NCBI RefSeq assembly: GCF_030295425.1
Contig: NZ_AP027081.1
Location: forward strand, 2,358,965 to 2,422,964
Source: Mesoterricola sediminis
GTDB taxonomy: Bacteria > Acidobacteriota > Holophagae > Holophagales > Holophagaceae
DNA length: 64,000 bases
Direction: 5' to 3'
In this document: positions 16,359 through 23,604 of the stretch, piece after piece
Position numbering within the stretch: the stretch's first letter is position 1
How the letters are laid out: each line of letters opens with the position of its first letter
Translations under genes and position numbers: made by a program
Notes under the pieces: generated by a model
The model's database searches: none
Told to the model about the DNA's origin: nothing
The model's input: only the letters and a program-made list of their open reading frames with translations

Positions 16359-16602
16359 ATGAGCAAGGTCGTGAAACTGGGCAGCGGGGAAGTGGACCCG
16401 ACCCGGCCCAAGCGTCGTCGGTTCGACGTCAATTCCAAGCTGAGGATCCTGGCCGAGGTGGATACCTTCACCCAGCCCGGGCAGATTGCTGCCCGGGCTG
16501 GGTGAAGGGCTCTACTGGACGCATATCTTGCGATGACAGCGCGAGCGGGAGGACGGGATCCTAAAGTCCCTCCAGCCCGTGAAGCGCCCGGGGGACAGCT
16601 TT
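16359..16602 (+). pseudogene. IS3-family OrfA remnant
   Basis: The frame from the ATG at 16359 reads KRRRFDVNSKLRILAEVDTF then TQPGQIAARAG and stops at 16503-16505. The family motif continues in another frame as EGLYWTHILR-stop-QREREDG (from about 16506). This is the helix-turn-helix OrfA of IS3-type elements (compare R-x-E-G-L-Y-S-S-H) broken by an indel and a nonsense codon. No OrfB follows. Confidence 0.65.
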
Positions 16603-16776
16603 TCAGTCCTGGGCAACAACCCGGCTCAGGAGCCAGCAGAGGAGAGGGAACCAACCGATGGCCTGCATCAGCCACCAGCCGTGGTCCTTGGGGTTGACCT
16701 TCCTGGTGTGCAGGCTTGTCCGGAAACCGGCAATCCCCACCAGGAGGGTCAGGGGAAGAAACCAGATCTGGTTCAT
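16603..16776 (-). CDS. Tiny two-helix membrane protein of unknown function
   Basis: A 57-residue protein with two hydrophobic segments (IWFLPLTLLVGIAGF and WWLMQAIGWFPLLCWLL) joined by a basic loop (RTSLHTRKVNPKDHG). I do not recognise the family. The ATG overlaps the stop of the preceding small gene as ATGA, so it is translationally coupled to it; this is the main support for both genes being real. It is the last gene of the island's outer-membrane operon and overlaps or abuts the IS3 remnant. Confidence 0.55.
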   Translation of the reverse strand: MNQIWFLPLTLLVGIAGFRTSLHTRKVNPKDHGWWLMQAIGWFPLLCWLLSRVVAQD

Positions 16777-17024
16777 GGACATGGGTCCGGTGCGGGTTGG
16801 TTTCTGGGTGCGCCATCGGCCCGCAGGTAGCATTCCGGGCAGGCCTTGAGCAGGATGGCTGCGGATCGGCCATTGAGGTCGCACCCGTGTTCTTGGATGG
16901 CGATGGGATGGCAGCTGAGGCGGTTCTCCAATGGGGATCCGGTGACCCGGCAGATCCCCCTTGCCTCCGGACGGGGTGGCCCAGCGCGGAGCAGCAGGGC
17001 GGAACAAGGCAGGGCGGCCATCAT
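16773..17024 (-). CDS. Small cysteine-rich protein of unknown function
   Basis: An 83-residue protein containing six cysteines, with spaced motifs GICR, LSCHP, HGCDLN and KACPECY. The start (two ATGs in a row) has AGGAG eight bases upstream and lies 22 bases after the stop of the outer-membrane barrel gene. Its stop overlaps the next start. The Cys/His pattern suggests metal or disulphide binding (inference). A hydrophobic N-terminus (MMAALPCSALLL) is too short to call a signal peptide with confidence. Confidence 0.5.
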   Translation of the reverse strand: MMAALPCSALLLRAGPPRPEARGICRVTGSPLENRLSCHPIAIQEHGCDLNGRSAAILLKACPECYLRADGAPRNQPAPDPCP

Positions 17025-17046
17025 GGGAGGGTCTCCTGAAGGCGGT

Positions 17047-18438
17047 CTAGAATTTGACGAGCATGGCCAAGGTCAAGCGGCTTTCGGTCTTGCGGAGGTC
17101 CGGGGCCCAGCCTGGCACGGTGGAACCCGGCGCCCCCTGGTTGCCTCCAGGCGGGGTCACGCCGCCGCTGCCAGCGAAGTAGGGCACGCTCGCGCCCCGC
17201 CGGTTGAACTCGCCCCGGAAGGTGATGAACGGGTTGGGCAGGTAGTCGTAGGTCACGGACCCATCCCAGGCGTGGTAGGGGTCGCCGGGGTTCTGGGTGA
17301 AGTAGGGGGTGCCGCTGGTCGCCGTCGCCCCGTTGATGGGGGGCATCAGCACGAGGTATCTGCCGGGGTTGGAGATGGCACCACCGCCCAGGGTGATGGC
17401 GTGGCGATCGTGGGCGAACCAGAACCGCTGGTAGAGCATCCAGCCCGCGAAATACTGCTTGGGGGCGTCGGGGGCCCCGGACCGGCTCGCTCCACCCCCC
17501 TGCTCATCACCGAAGTCGAAGGTGAAGGACAGGGCCATCTTGTCCAGCGGGGCCGACGGCCGGTCGTAATACTTCCACTGGATGCTGTTGTCCGTGTGGC
17601 GGCGGGTGCGTTTCCGGTTCCCCAGGGTGTCGGCCCCCAGGATGTAGTTGTTGGAGATGATGGCGAGGTCAGCTGTAGGCCGCCAGGTCAGGGAGGCCCC
17701 CACGCCTGGCGTGTTGTTGAACATGTTGTAGGACTGCCAGCCGTTGGTCAGCCAGAGTTCCAGTTTCAGCCGGTCGGACGGAAAGACTTGGAGCCGAAGC
17801 CCGTTGAAGAACCAGGGCGTGTTGCTGGAGACGTAGGATGGCTGGTACGCCCAATTGTCGAAATTGTAGTAGCTGAACAGGCCGATGTAGGACATGAAGA
17901 TCCCGGCGTCCAGGTTGACGCCATGGAGGGCGTCCCAGTGGTATCCGCCGTAGGCCTCCGATACGTAGCGGTAGGCGTCGCCGGTGTTCCACTGGCCCTT
18001 GGCTGTGCTCGCGTCGTTTCGGGGGGTCATGGTCGCGTAGAGCCCGAACTGGGTGAGCAGCCTTCCCCGGACATGGTTCCAGTGGAAGTCACCGCCGACC
18101 GCGAGTTGCTGCACATGGACTTCGTTCGTCCTGCCCAGTTCGCTGGAGCCGGTCAAGGTGTGGTCTTGCGGGTGATTGAAGTCGTAGACGAAATTGAGGT
18201 CCGCCCGGAATTCCCCGGTGAAGTACTTGGTGTCAAGCAGCGAATCCGTCTGCCGGGAAGTGCCGTTGAGCCACGTGAAGTCAGCGAAGGCGAAGGGCTC
18301 CGCCTGGAGAGGTGCCGCGCCCGGGCCTGGTGGCGAGGACAATCCTGCGGCGGCTGGGCCGCCTTTGTCCGGTGCACCCTGGGGAAAGGCAGGGACGGCC
18401 AGGCCGACACCAAGAACAAGCAGGAAGAGGGTTCGCAT
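17047..18438 (-). CDS. Outer-membrane beta-barrel porin (BBP2/OmpL-like)
   Basis: A 463-residue exported protein with signal peptide MRTLFLLVLGVGLAVPAFPQG. The mature start contains F-x-WLNGTSRQ, a motif of the beta-barrel porin-2 family, followed by alternating aromatic-rich strands and a C-terminal strand ending LTLAMLVKF with terminal Phe, typical of proteins inserted by BamA. The ATG at 18438 has GGAG five bases upstream; an earlier in-frame start would precede the signal peptide. It probably forms a diffusion channel of unknown substrate. It heads a three-gene operon with the Cys-rich and tiny membrane proteins inside the tRNA-Met island. Confidence 0.75.
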   Translation of the reverse strand: MRTLFLLVLGVGLAVPAFPQGAPDKGGPAAAGLSSPPGPGAAPLQAEPFAFADFTWLNGTSRQTDSLLDTKYFTGEFRADLNFVYDFNHPQDHTLTGSSELGRTNEVHVQQLAVGGDFHWNHVRGRLLTQFGLYATMTPRNDASTAKGQWNTGDAYRYVSEAYGGYHWDALHGVNLDAGIFMSYIGLFSYYNFDNWAYQPSYVSSNTPWFFNGLRLQVFPSDRLKLELWLTNGWQSYNMFNNTPGVGASLTWRPTADLAIISNNYILGADTLGNRKRTRRHTDNSIQWKYYDRPSAPLDKMALSFTFDFGDEQGGGASRSGAPDAPKQYFAGWMLYQRFWFAHDRHAITLGGGAISNPGRYLVLMPPINGATATSGTPYFTQNPGDPYHAWDGSVTYDYLPNPFITFRGEFNRRGASVPYFAGSGGVTPPGGNQGAPGSTVPGWAPDLRKTESRLTLAMLVKF

Positions 18439-18671
18439 GGGAACTCCGATCGGCCCGCCGGGATGGCGAAGAGCCGCCATCACCATCGGTCTTCCAGCGT
18501 CAAGGCCGGATCAAGGTTGGCCCCAAAGGCATCAAACTTGTGTCAAGGGCCCGCTCCAAGGCCACCGTGGCGGGTGGCAGGATCGCATTCCCTGAAGGTG
18601 GATGGCCCCGGGTTGAATCCGGGGGTTTACTCCTAGCGGACGGTCAAGCCACGCACTCCAACCGGAAGACC

Positions 18672-18694
18672 GTTCGAGTCTTTCTCCAGCCACC
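18672..18694 (+). repeat. Candidate right attachment site (tRNA-Met 3'-end copy)
   Basis: Matches the tRNA-Met 3' end in 22 of 23 bases, but the upstream bases do not rebuild the T-stem or the rest of a tRNA. It is followed eight bases later by a terminator hairpin, just as the real tRNA is. Confidence 0.5.
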
Positions 18695-18702
18695 CCCACG
18701 TT

Positions 18703-18730
18703 AGGCCCGAAACCACCTGGTTACGGGCCT
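18703..18730 (+). terminator. Hairpin terminator after the tRNA-end copy
   Basis: AGGCCCGAAACCA pairs with TGGTTACGGGCCT (one mismatch) and is followed by TTT. It may be the original terminator of the tRNA-Met gene, separated from it by the insertion (inference). Confidence 0.65.
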
Positions 18731-18883
18731 TTTCCCAAGGGCGCGGAACCCAAGGGGCCCGATCCGGTTGATTTCCCGAAAGCCAACCGGATCGGTTGAT
18801 TCGCACCGTCCCCGCCGCCGGCCGGCTCCGATCTGGGCTACCCTGGCCTTCCCCGGATCGCTCCCCCTCCGGCGGTGGATCCC

Positions 18884-20134
18884 ATGGCCCCCAACGCGCC
18901 CGAAGCCCTTGCCGCCCAGCTGGAAGCCCTCTACCGGGCCGAGGCGGGGCGGATCCTGGCCACCCTCATCCGGCTCCTGGGGGATTTCGACCTGGCGGAG
19001 GACGGGCTGCACGATGCGTTCGCGGCGGCCCTGGAGGCCTGGGCCCGGGACGGGGTGCCCGACCATCCGCGGGCGTGGCTGGTCTCAGCGGGGCGCTTCA
19101 AGGCCATCGACCGGCTGCGGCGCCGGGCGAGGACCGACGTGCCCATGGCCGCGGTGCCGGAACCGGCGGATCCGGACGCCCTGGCGGGTCTGGAGGCCGA
19201 GGACCCGGAGGTCGCGGACGACCGCCTGCGCCTCATCTTCACCTGCTGCCACCCGGCGCTGGCGCCGGAGGCCAGCGCGGCCCTGACCCTGCGGGAGGTG
19301 TGCGGCCTGACCACGGAGGCCATCGCCAGCGCCTTCCTCACCCGCCCCACCACGCTGGCGCAGCGCATCGTGCGGGCCAAGGCGAGGATCCGCGAGGCCC
19401 GGATTCCCTACGAGGTCCCGGGCCGGGCGGACATGCCGGCGCGGCTGGACGCGGTGCTCCAGGTCCTCTACCTGGTGTTCAACGAGGGGTACGCCGCCTC
19501 CTCCGGGGCGACCCTCACCCGGCCCGACCTGTCGGACGAGGCCATCCGCCTGGGGCGGCTCCTGGTGGAGCTCCTGCCGGACGGAGAGACGATGGGGCTC
19601 CTGGCCCTGATGTTGCTGCACGAGGCCCGCCGCCCGGCCCGCATCTCCCCGGAGGGGGATCTGGTCCTGCTGGAGGACCAGGACCGGTCCCGCTGGGACC
19701 GGAGCCGGATCGCGGAGGGGCGGCGGTGGCTGGACCGGGCCATGGCCTCGGGCCGGATCGGCCCCTACACCCTCCAGGCGGCGATCGCGGCGGTCCATGC
19801 GGAGGCCCCCCGGGCGGCCGCCACGGACTGGACCCGGATCATCGGGCTGTACCACCTCCTGGGGCGCGTGGCCCCCTCCCCTGTGGTGGAGCTCAACGCG
19901 GCGGCGGCGGTGGCCATGCGGGACGGGCCGGAGGCCGGGCTGGCCCTCATCGACGCCCTTCTGGCCCAGGGCCACCTGGCGGACTACACCCCGGCCCACG
20001 CGGCCCGCGGCGACCTGTGCCGGCGCCTGGGGCGGACCGGGGAGGCCCGGGCCGCCTACGCGCGGGCGCTCCAACTGGCCCGGCAGGAACCCGAGCGGCG
20101 CCACCTGGCCCGGCGCCTGGCCGAATTTCCGTAG
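18884..20134 (+). CDS. ECF-type sigma factor with C-terminal extension (ECF42-like)
   Basis: A 416-residue sigma-70-family protein. The sigma-2 region (LIRLLGDFDLAEDGLHDAFAAALEAW) and sigma-4 helix-turn-helix (LREVCGLTTEAIASAFLTRPTTLAQRIVRAK) occupy residues 1-185. They are followed by the long DUF6596/TPR-like extension (VLYLVFNEGY, LLHEARR, ...RAAYARALQLA) typical of the ECF42 group. That group lacks a classical anti-sigma factor and is paired with a DGPF protein, exactly as here. The ATG at 18884 is preferred over a GTG three codons upstream. Its target promoters are unknown. Confidence 0.88.
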   Translation: MAPNAPEALAAQLEALYRAEAGRILATLIRLLGDFDLAEDGLHDAFAAALEAWARDGVPDHPRAWLVSAGRFKAIDRLRRRARTDVPMAAVPEPADPDALAGLEAEDPEVADDRLRLIFTCCHPALAPEASAALTLREVCGLTTEAIASAFLTRPTTLAQRIVRAKARIREARIPYEVPGRADMPARLDAVLQVLYLVFNEGYAASSGATLTRPDLSDEAIRLGRLLVELLPDGETMGLLALMLLHEARRPARISPEGDLVLLEDQDRSRWDRSRIAEGRRWLDRAMASGRIGPYTLQAAIAAVHAEAPRAAATDWTRIIGLYHLLGRVAPSPVVELNAAAAVAMRDGPEAGLALIDALLAQGHLADYTPAHAARGDLCRRLGRTGEARAAYARALQLARQEPERRHLARRLAEFP

Positions 20135-20203
20135 GATGTCGATCCGGACCCTCGCCCGACGACTACAGGGGAAGGCGCTTCCGCCTTCCCCCCAGGAGCT
20201 CCC

Positions 20204-20599
20204 ATGAAATACATCTGTTTCGGTTACTTGGACGTTCCCGCGTGGAGCCAGCTCTCCCCGGAGGAACAGAACGCCCGGATCGACGCCTGCTTCGCCTACG
20301 ACGCGGAACTGAAGCGGAACGGCAACTGGGCCGGCGGCGAGGGCCTGCAGGGCCCGGAGACGGCCGCGATGGTGCGCTTCGACCAGGGCCGGGTCACCGT
20401 GACCGACGGCCCCTACGCCGAGACCAAGGAGCTCCTGGGCGGGCTCCTGATGCTGGAGGCGCGGGACCTGAACCACGCCATCCAGCTCATCTCGAACCAC
20501 CCGGGGGTGACGATGGGCCCCTGGGAGATCCGGCCGGCCGCGGACCTGACGGAGATGATCCGCGCCAGCGAAGCCCGGCGGCGTCTGGCTACGCATTAG
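20204..20599 (+). CDS. YciI-family (DGPF domain) protein
   Basis: A 131-residue protein of the YCII-related fold with the hallmark VTDGPYAETKELLGG (a DGPF-type motif) and MLEARDLNHAIQLI. The function of the family is not settled; members are the regular partners and likely targets of ECF42 sigma factors. AGGAG precedes the ATG. It lies 69 bases downstream of the sigma factor gene in the same direction. Confidence 0.88.
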   Translation: MKYICFGYLDVPAWSQLSPEEQNARIDACFAYDAELKRNGNWAGGEGLQGPETAAMVRFDQGRVTVTDGPYAETKELLGGLLMLEARDLNHAIQLISNHPGVTMGPWEIRPAADLTEMIRASEARRRLATH

Positions 20600-20623
20600 A
20601 ACGCCCTTTATGGCGTCGCCAGG

Positions 20624-21511
20624 CTAGGCCGTCAGGTTCCGCAGGTCCTCCAGGAGTCCGGGTCCGGTGGGCGCCCAACCGAGCGCCTCCCGGGTCCGGG
20701 CGCTGGAGGCGGGGATGTCCCACGCCGCGAAGGCCGCGAGCCAGCCGAAGTGACCCTCGGCCTCTGCGGGCGCGAGGGCGGTCACGGGCACCCGGAGGGC
20801 CTCGCCGATGGCCTCCGCGATGGCCCGGAAGGGAACGCCCTCCTCCGCCACCGCGTGGTAGCGCCCGCCGGCCTCGCCCCGCTCCAGGACCAGCCGGTAG
20901 AGCCGGGCCGTGTCCAGCCGGTGCGCGGCGGGCCAGCGGTTGCCGCCGTCGCCCACGTAGGCGGAACGCCCCGCGGCCCGGGCGAGCTCGAGGGCGGGGG
21001 TCACGAGCCCCTGCCGGCGCCTGTCGTGGATCTGGGCCAGGCGAACCACCCGCACATCGCCGCCCCGGGCCGCCACGGCGTCCGCCGCCTCCTCCGAGGC
21101 GGCGCGGGGGATGGCCCCGGAGGGGGCCGGGGGATCCGATTCCAGGGCGGTCCGCCCGGGCCGCGTCACCCCCATGCCGGTGCCGGAGGTGACGATCAGG
21201 GGGCGGTCCGAGCCGGCCAGGGCCGCGCCCAGGGCCTCGACGACCCGGCGGTCCGCCTCACAGTTGGCCTCATACCGGGAGAAATCGTGGTTGAAGGCGG
21301 TGTGGATCACCGCATCGGCCCGGGCGGCGGCCTCCCCCAGGCCCGCCAGGTCCTCCAGGTCGCCGCGCTGGACCTGGGCCCCGGCCCGGGCGAGGGCTTC
21401 GGCCCCCGCGTCGGAGCGGGCCAGGCCCAGCACCTGGTGGCCCGCGTCCAGCAGTTCCGGCACGAGGGCCGAGCCGATGAACCCCGTGGCGCCGGTCAAG
21501 AAGATCCGCAT
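20624..21511 (-). CDS. NAD(P)-dependent epimerase/dehydratase-like SDR
   Basis: A 295-residue extended/atypical short-chain dehydrogenase. The N-terminal Rossmann motif is GATGFIGS (GxxGxxG), followed by DLEDLAGL and the VIVTSGTGMG strand. The catalytic Tyr-x-x-x-Lys is not in its usual form, so this is closer to the atypical SDRs of NAD-dependent epimerase type and the substrate cannot be named. The ATG at 21511 has GGAGG upstream. It is divergent from an AraC regulator, a frequent regulator-target layout. Confidence 0.8.
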   Translation of the reverse strand: MRIFLTGATGFIGSALVPELLDAGHQVLGLARSDAGAEALARAGAQVQRGDLEDLAGLGEAAARADAVIHTAFNHDFSRYEANCEADRRVVEALGAALAGSDRPLIVTSGTGMGVTRPGRTALESDPPAPSGAIPRAASEEAADAVAARGGDVRVVRLAQIHDRRRQGLVTPALELARAAGRSAYVGDGGNRWPAAHRLDTARLYRLVLERGEAGGRYHAVAEEGVPFRAIAEAIGEALRVPVTALAPAEAEGHFGWLAAFAAWDIPASSARTREALGWAPTGPGLLEDLRNLTA

Positions 21512-21630
21512 GGTCCTGCCTCCAGACGTCGACGCGCCGCCGGAAGGGCGGCGCAGACCCAGGATGGGGGGCGCGGCCAGGACGATCCAGGGTGTATAGT
21601 CCATATCTTCTATGTGATCGTCCAGAAGCC
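21512..21630. promoter_or_regulatory. Divergent promoter region between the SDR and AraC genes
   Basis: A 119-base region with a small inverted repeat CATA-TCTTC-TATG at about 21602-21614 and a TATAGT hexamer nearby (about 21594-21599) that could be a -10 element. The AraC protein probably acts here, which is inference from layout. Confidence 0.35.
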
Positions 21631-22578
21631 ATGGATCCCCTCTCCTCCGTCCTCACCCTCCTGAAGCCCCGCAGCTACATGGCCGGCGGCCTGGACATGG
21701 GCGAGCCCTGGTCCCTGGCCTTCGGCCGCTACGAAGGGGTCAAGTTCCACGCCCTGGTGTCGGGCGCGTGCTGGCTGGCGGTGGAGGGCGTCGCGGCGCC
21801 CCTGCGGATCGCGGCGGGCGACGGCATTCTGTTGCCCTCCGGCCGCCCGTTCCGCATGGCCAGCGACCTGGCCCTGCCCCCCGTGGAGGCCCTGTCCGTC
21901 ATCCCCCAGCCCTTGAACGGCGGGATCTTCACGTACCACGGCGGCGGCGCCTGTCTGGGCCTGGGCGGCCACGTCGCCCTCTCCGGCGATTCCGCCTTCC
22001 TCCTCGAAGGGCTGCCCCCGGTGATCCACCTGGCGAAGGCCTCGGACCGGGCAGCCATGCGCGGATCCCTGGAGCAGATGATCCAGGAACTGCGCGAGCC
22101 GCGGCCCGGCAGCGCCCTCATCGCCCAGCACCTGGTCAGCGTGATGCTGGTGCAGGCCCTGCGCCTGCACCTGGAGGCCGGGGCCGGCGGCCTCGGATGG
22201 CTGGCCGGCCTGGCGGATCCCCAACTCCGGGCCGCCCTGGGCTGCATCCACGGTGAACCGGCCCGGGCCTGGACCCTCCCGCACCTGGCGGCGCGGGCGG
22301 GCATGTCCCGGTCCGCCTTCGCCCAGCGGTTCAAGGCGGTGGTGGGCACCGCCCCCATCGACTACCTGATCCGCTGGCGCATGCGCCTGGCCGGAGACCG
22401 CCTGGCCACCTCCCGGGACACCCTGGCGGAGATCGCGGCGGCCGCGGGCTACGCGTCCGAAAGTGCCTTCGCCATGGCCTTCAAGCGGGTCATGGGGTGC
22501 CCACCGCGCGGCTATGGGCGCCGGCGGCAGGCGGAAGCCGCGGCCCGGCCCCAGGCCCTGGAGCCCCCCGACCCTTGA
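21631..22578 (+). CDS. AraC-family transcriptional regulator
   Basis: A 315-residue regulator with an N-terminal cupin-like sensing domain (AraC cupin_6 type, about residues 1-190) and a C-terminal double helix-turn-helix (about 205-300: LAARAGMSRSAFAQRFKA, then IAAAAGYASESAFAMAFKRVMG-PPRGY). Members with this cupin often respond to small lipophilic or aldehyde compounds; the ligand here is unknown. The ATG at 21631 has only a weak ribosome binding site. It is transcribed away from an SDR gene. Confidence 0.88.
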   Translation: MDPLSSVLTLLKPRSYMAGGLDMGEPWSLAFGRYEGVKFHALVSGACWLAVEGVAAPLRIAAGDGILLPSGRPFRMASDLALPPVEALSVIPQPLNGGIFTYHGGGACLGLGGHVALSGDSAFLLEGLPPVIHLAKASDRAAMRGSLEQMIQELREPRPGSALIAQHLVSVMLVQALRLHLEAGAGGLGWLAGLADPQLRAALGCIHGEPARAWTLPHLAARAGMSRSAFAQRFKAVVGTAPIDYLIRWRMRLAGDRLATSRDTLAEIAAAAGYASESAFAMAFKRVMGCPPRGYGRRRQAEAAARPQALEPPDP

Positions 22579-22651
22579 CGGAAAATTGAGCATATGACCA
22601 CAATGACCTGGGATGCCGCCCGTGCCTTGGGCCGCTTCCAGGAGGTTCGCC

Positions 22652-23590
22652 ATGTCCGCGCCCGCCGTTCCACCCGCCTCCGCCCGGGAGGGGGCCCCGT
22701 CGTCCCGTCCCACGCCCGGGGAACCGGCCCTGGTTCCCGGCGGGCTGCGCCTGGCCCTCGTGACCCGGCGGGAGGGGCCCCTGGCGCCCTTCCGGGCGGC
22801 CCTGGAATCCCACGGCTTCCAGGTGGACGTGCACCGCTCCGGCTGGGACCTGCTCCGGACCGCCCCGGGGCGGGGCTGGAGCCTGGTCGTGCTCGACGGC
22901 CTCCAGACGGAGGTCCTGGCAGAACGGGGAGCCGTGCCTGCGGCCGTGATCACCGAGCTGCCGCCCGCGGCCTTCGCGGCCGCCACCGCCGGCCTGGCGG
23001 TGCTGTGCGCGCTGCCGCCCGCGCCTGGCGCGGCCGAGGCCGAGGCCCTGCTGGCGCGCCTCCGCGCCGCCGGGGGACTGGACCCTCGGATCGAGGCCGC
23101 CCAGGTCCGGCTCGACGCGATGAGCCGGAGACACCACCCCCACTGCGTGGTCTGCTGGGACCGGCATCCCTTCGGCCTCAAGGTGGACTACCGCGTGACC
23201 GGCGAGCACCGCGTCGCGGGCGTGTTCGACTGCGGCAAGTCCTACGAGGGCTATGAGAACGTGCTCCACGGAGGCGTGGTCTCCAGCCTCCTGGACGGCG
23301 CGATGGCGAGCTGCATGCTGGCCAGGGGCATCGAGGCCTACACCGTCGAGCTCCGCCTCCGGTTCCGGCGGCCCGCGCTGATCGGCGAACCCGCGATCAT
23401 CCGAGGCGAATGGCTCCGGAACGAAGGGCCCCTCCACCTGCTGCAGGCCTCCCTCGAGCAGGGCGGCCTGGCCCGGGCCAGCGCCCGCGCGAAGTTCTTC
23501 GAGGGCACGCCCCTCGAGCCCAGCCAACCCATGCCTGGCGGCCCAGGGGTGCGCCCCCTCCTGAGCCAGGCCCGCAAGCGTCTCTCCTGA
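22652..23590 (+). CDS. Receiver-like domain fused to a PaaI-type hotdog thioesterase
   Basis: A 312-residue protein. The first part (about residues 28-140) looks like a degenerate CheY-type receiver (LALVTRREGPLAPFRAALESHGF..., then LVVLDGL), without a convincing phosphoacceptor Asp trio. Residues about 150-295 are a hotdog acyl-CoA thioesterase of the PaaI group, with HHPHCVVCWDRHPFGL and the active-site helix NVLHGGVVSSLLDGAM. The ATG has AGGAGG upstream. It lies 14 bases before the PLP lyase gene and is probably co-transcribed with it. The combination is unusual. Confidence 0.7.
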   Translation: MSAPAVPPASAREGAPSSRPTPGEPALVPGGLRLALVTRREGPLAPFRAALESHGFQVDVHRSGWDLLRTAPGRGWSLVVLDGLQTEVLAERGAVPAAVITELPPAAFAAATAGLAVLCALPPAPGAAEAEALLARLRAAGGLDPRIEAAQVRLDAMSRRHHPHCVVCWDRHPFGLKVDYRVTGEHRVAGVFDCGKSYEGYENVLHGGVVSSLLDGAMASCMLARGIEAYTVELRLRFRRPALIGEPAIIRGEWLRNEGPLHLLQASLEQGGLARASARAKFFEGTPLEPSQPMPGGPGVRPLLSQARKRLS

Positions 23591-23604
23591 CGCAAGGAGC
23601 ATCC

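Larger units (their letters stand above)
13249..18694. mobile_element. Candidate genomic island integrated at tRNA-Met
   Basis: The last 23 bases of the tRNA gene before the final A (13249-13271) recur at 18672-18694 with one mismatch, as expected for attachment sites of a tyrosine recombinase. Between them lie a tyrosine recombinase, an IS91-type transposase, transposase fragments and an accessory outer-membrane operon, while core genes lie on both sides. The island limits are inferred; the recombinase may belong to the IS91-type element and not to the island. Confidence 0.5.
18439..18883. other. Intergenic region holding the island's right attachment candidate
   Basis: Apart from the tRNA-end copy at 18672-18694 and the terminator at 18703-18730, a T-arm-like hairpin (CCCGG-GTTGAAT-CCGGG near 18610) is seen, but no complete tRNA can be folded. 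Nothing else is recognised. Confidence 0.4.

Noticed and set aside
18600-18700. Second complete tRNA gene
   Set aside because: Only the 3' tRNA-Met segment matches; no D-arm, anticodon arm or acceptor stem can be formed and the T-stem is broken.
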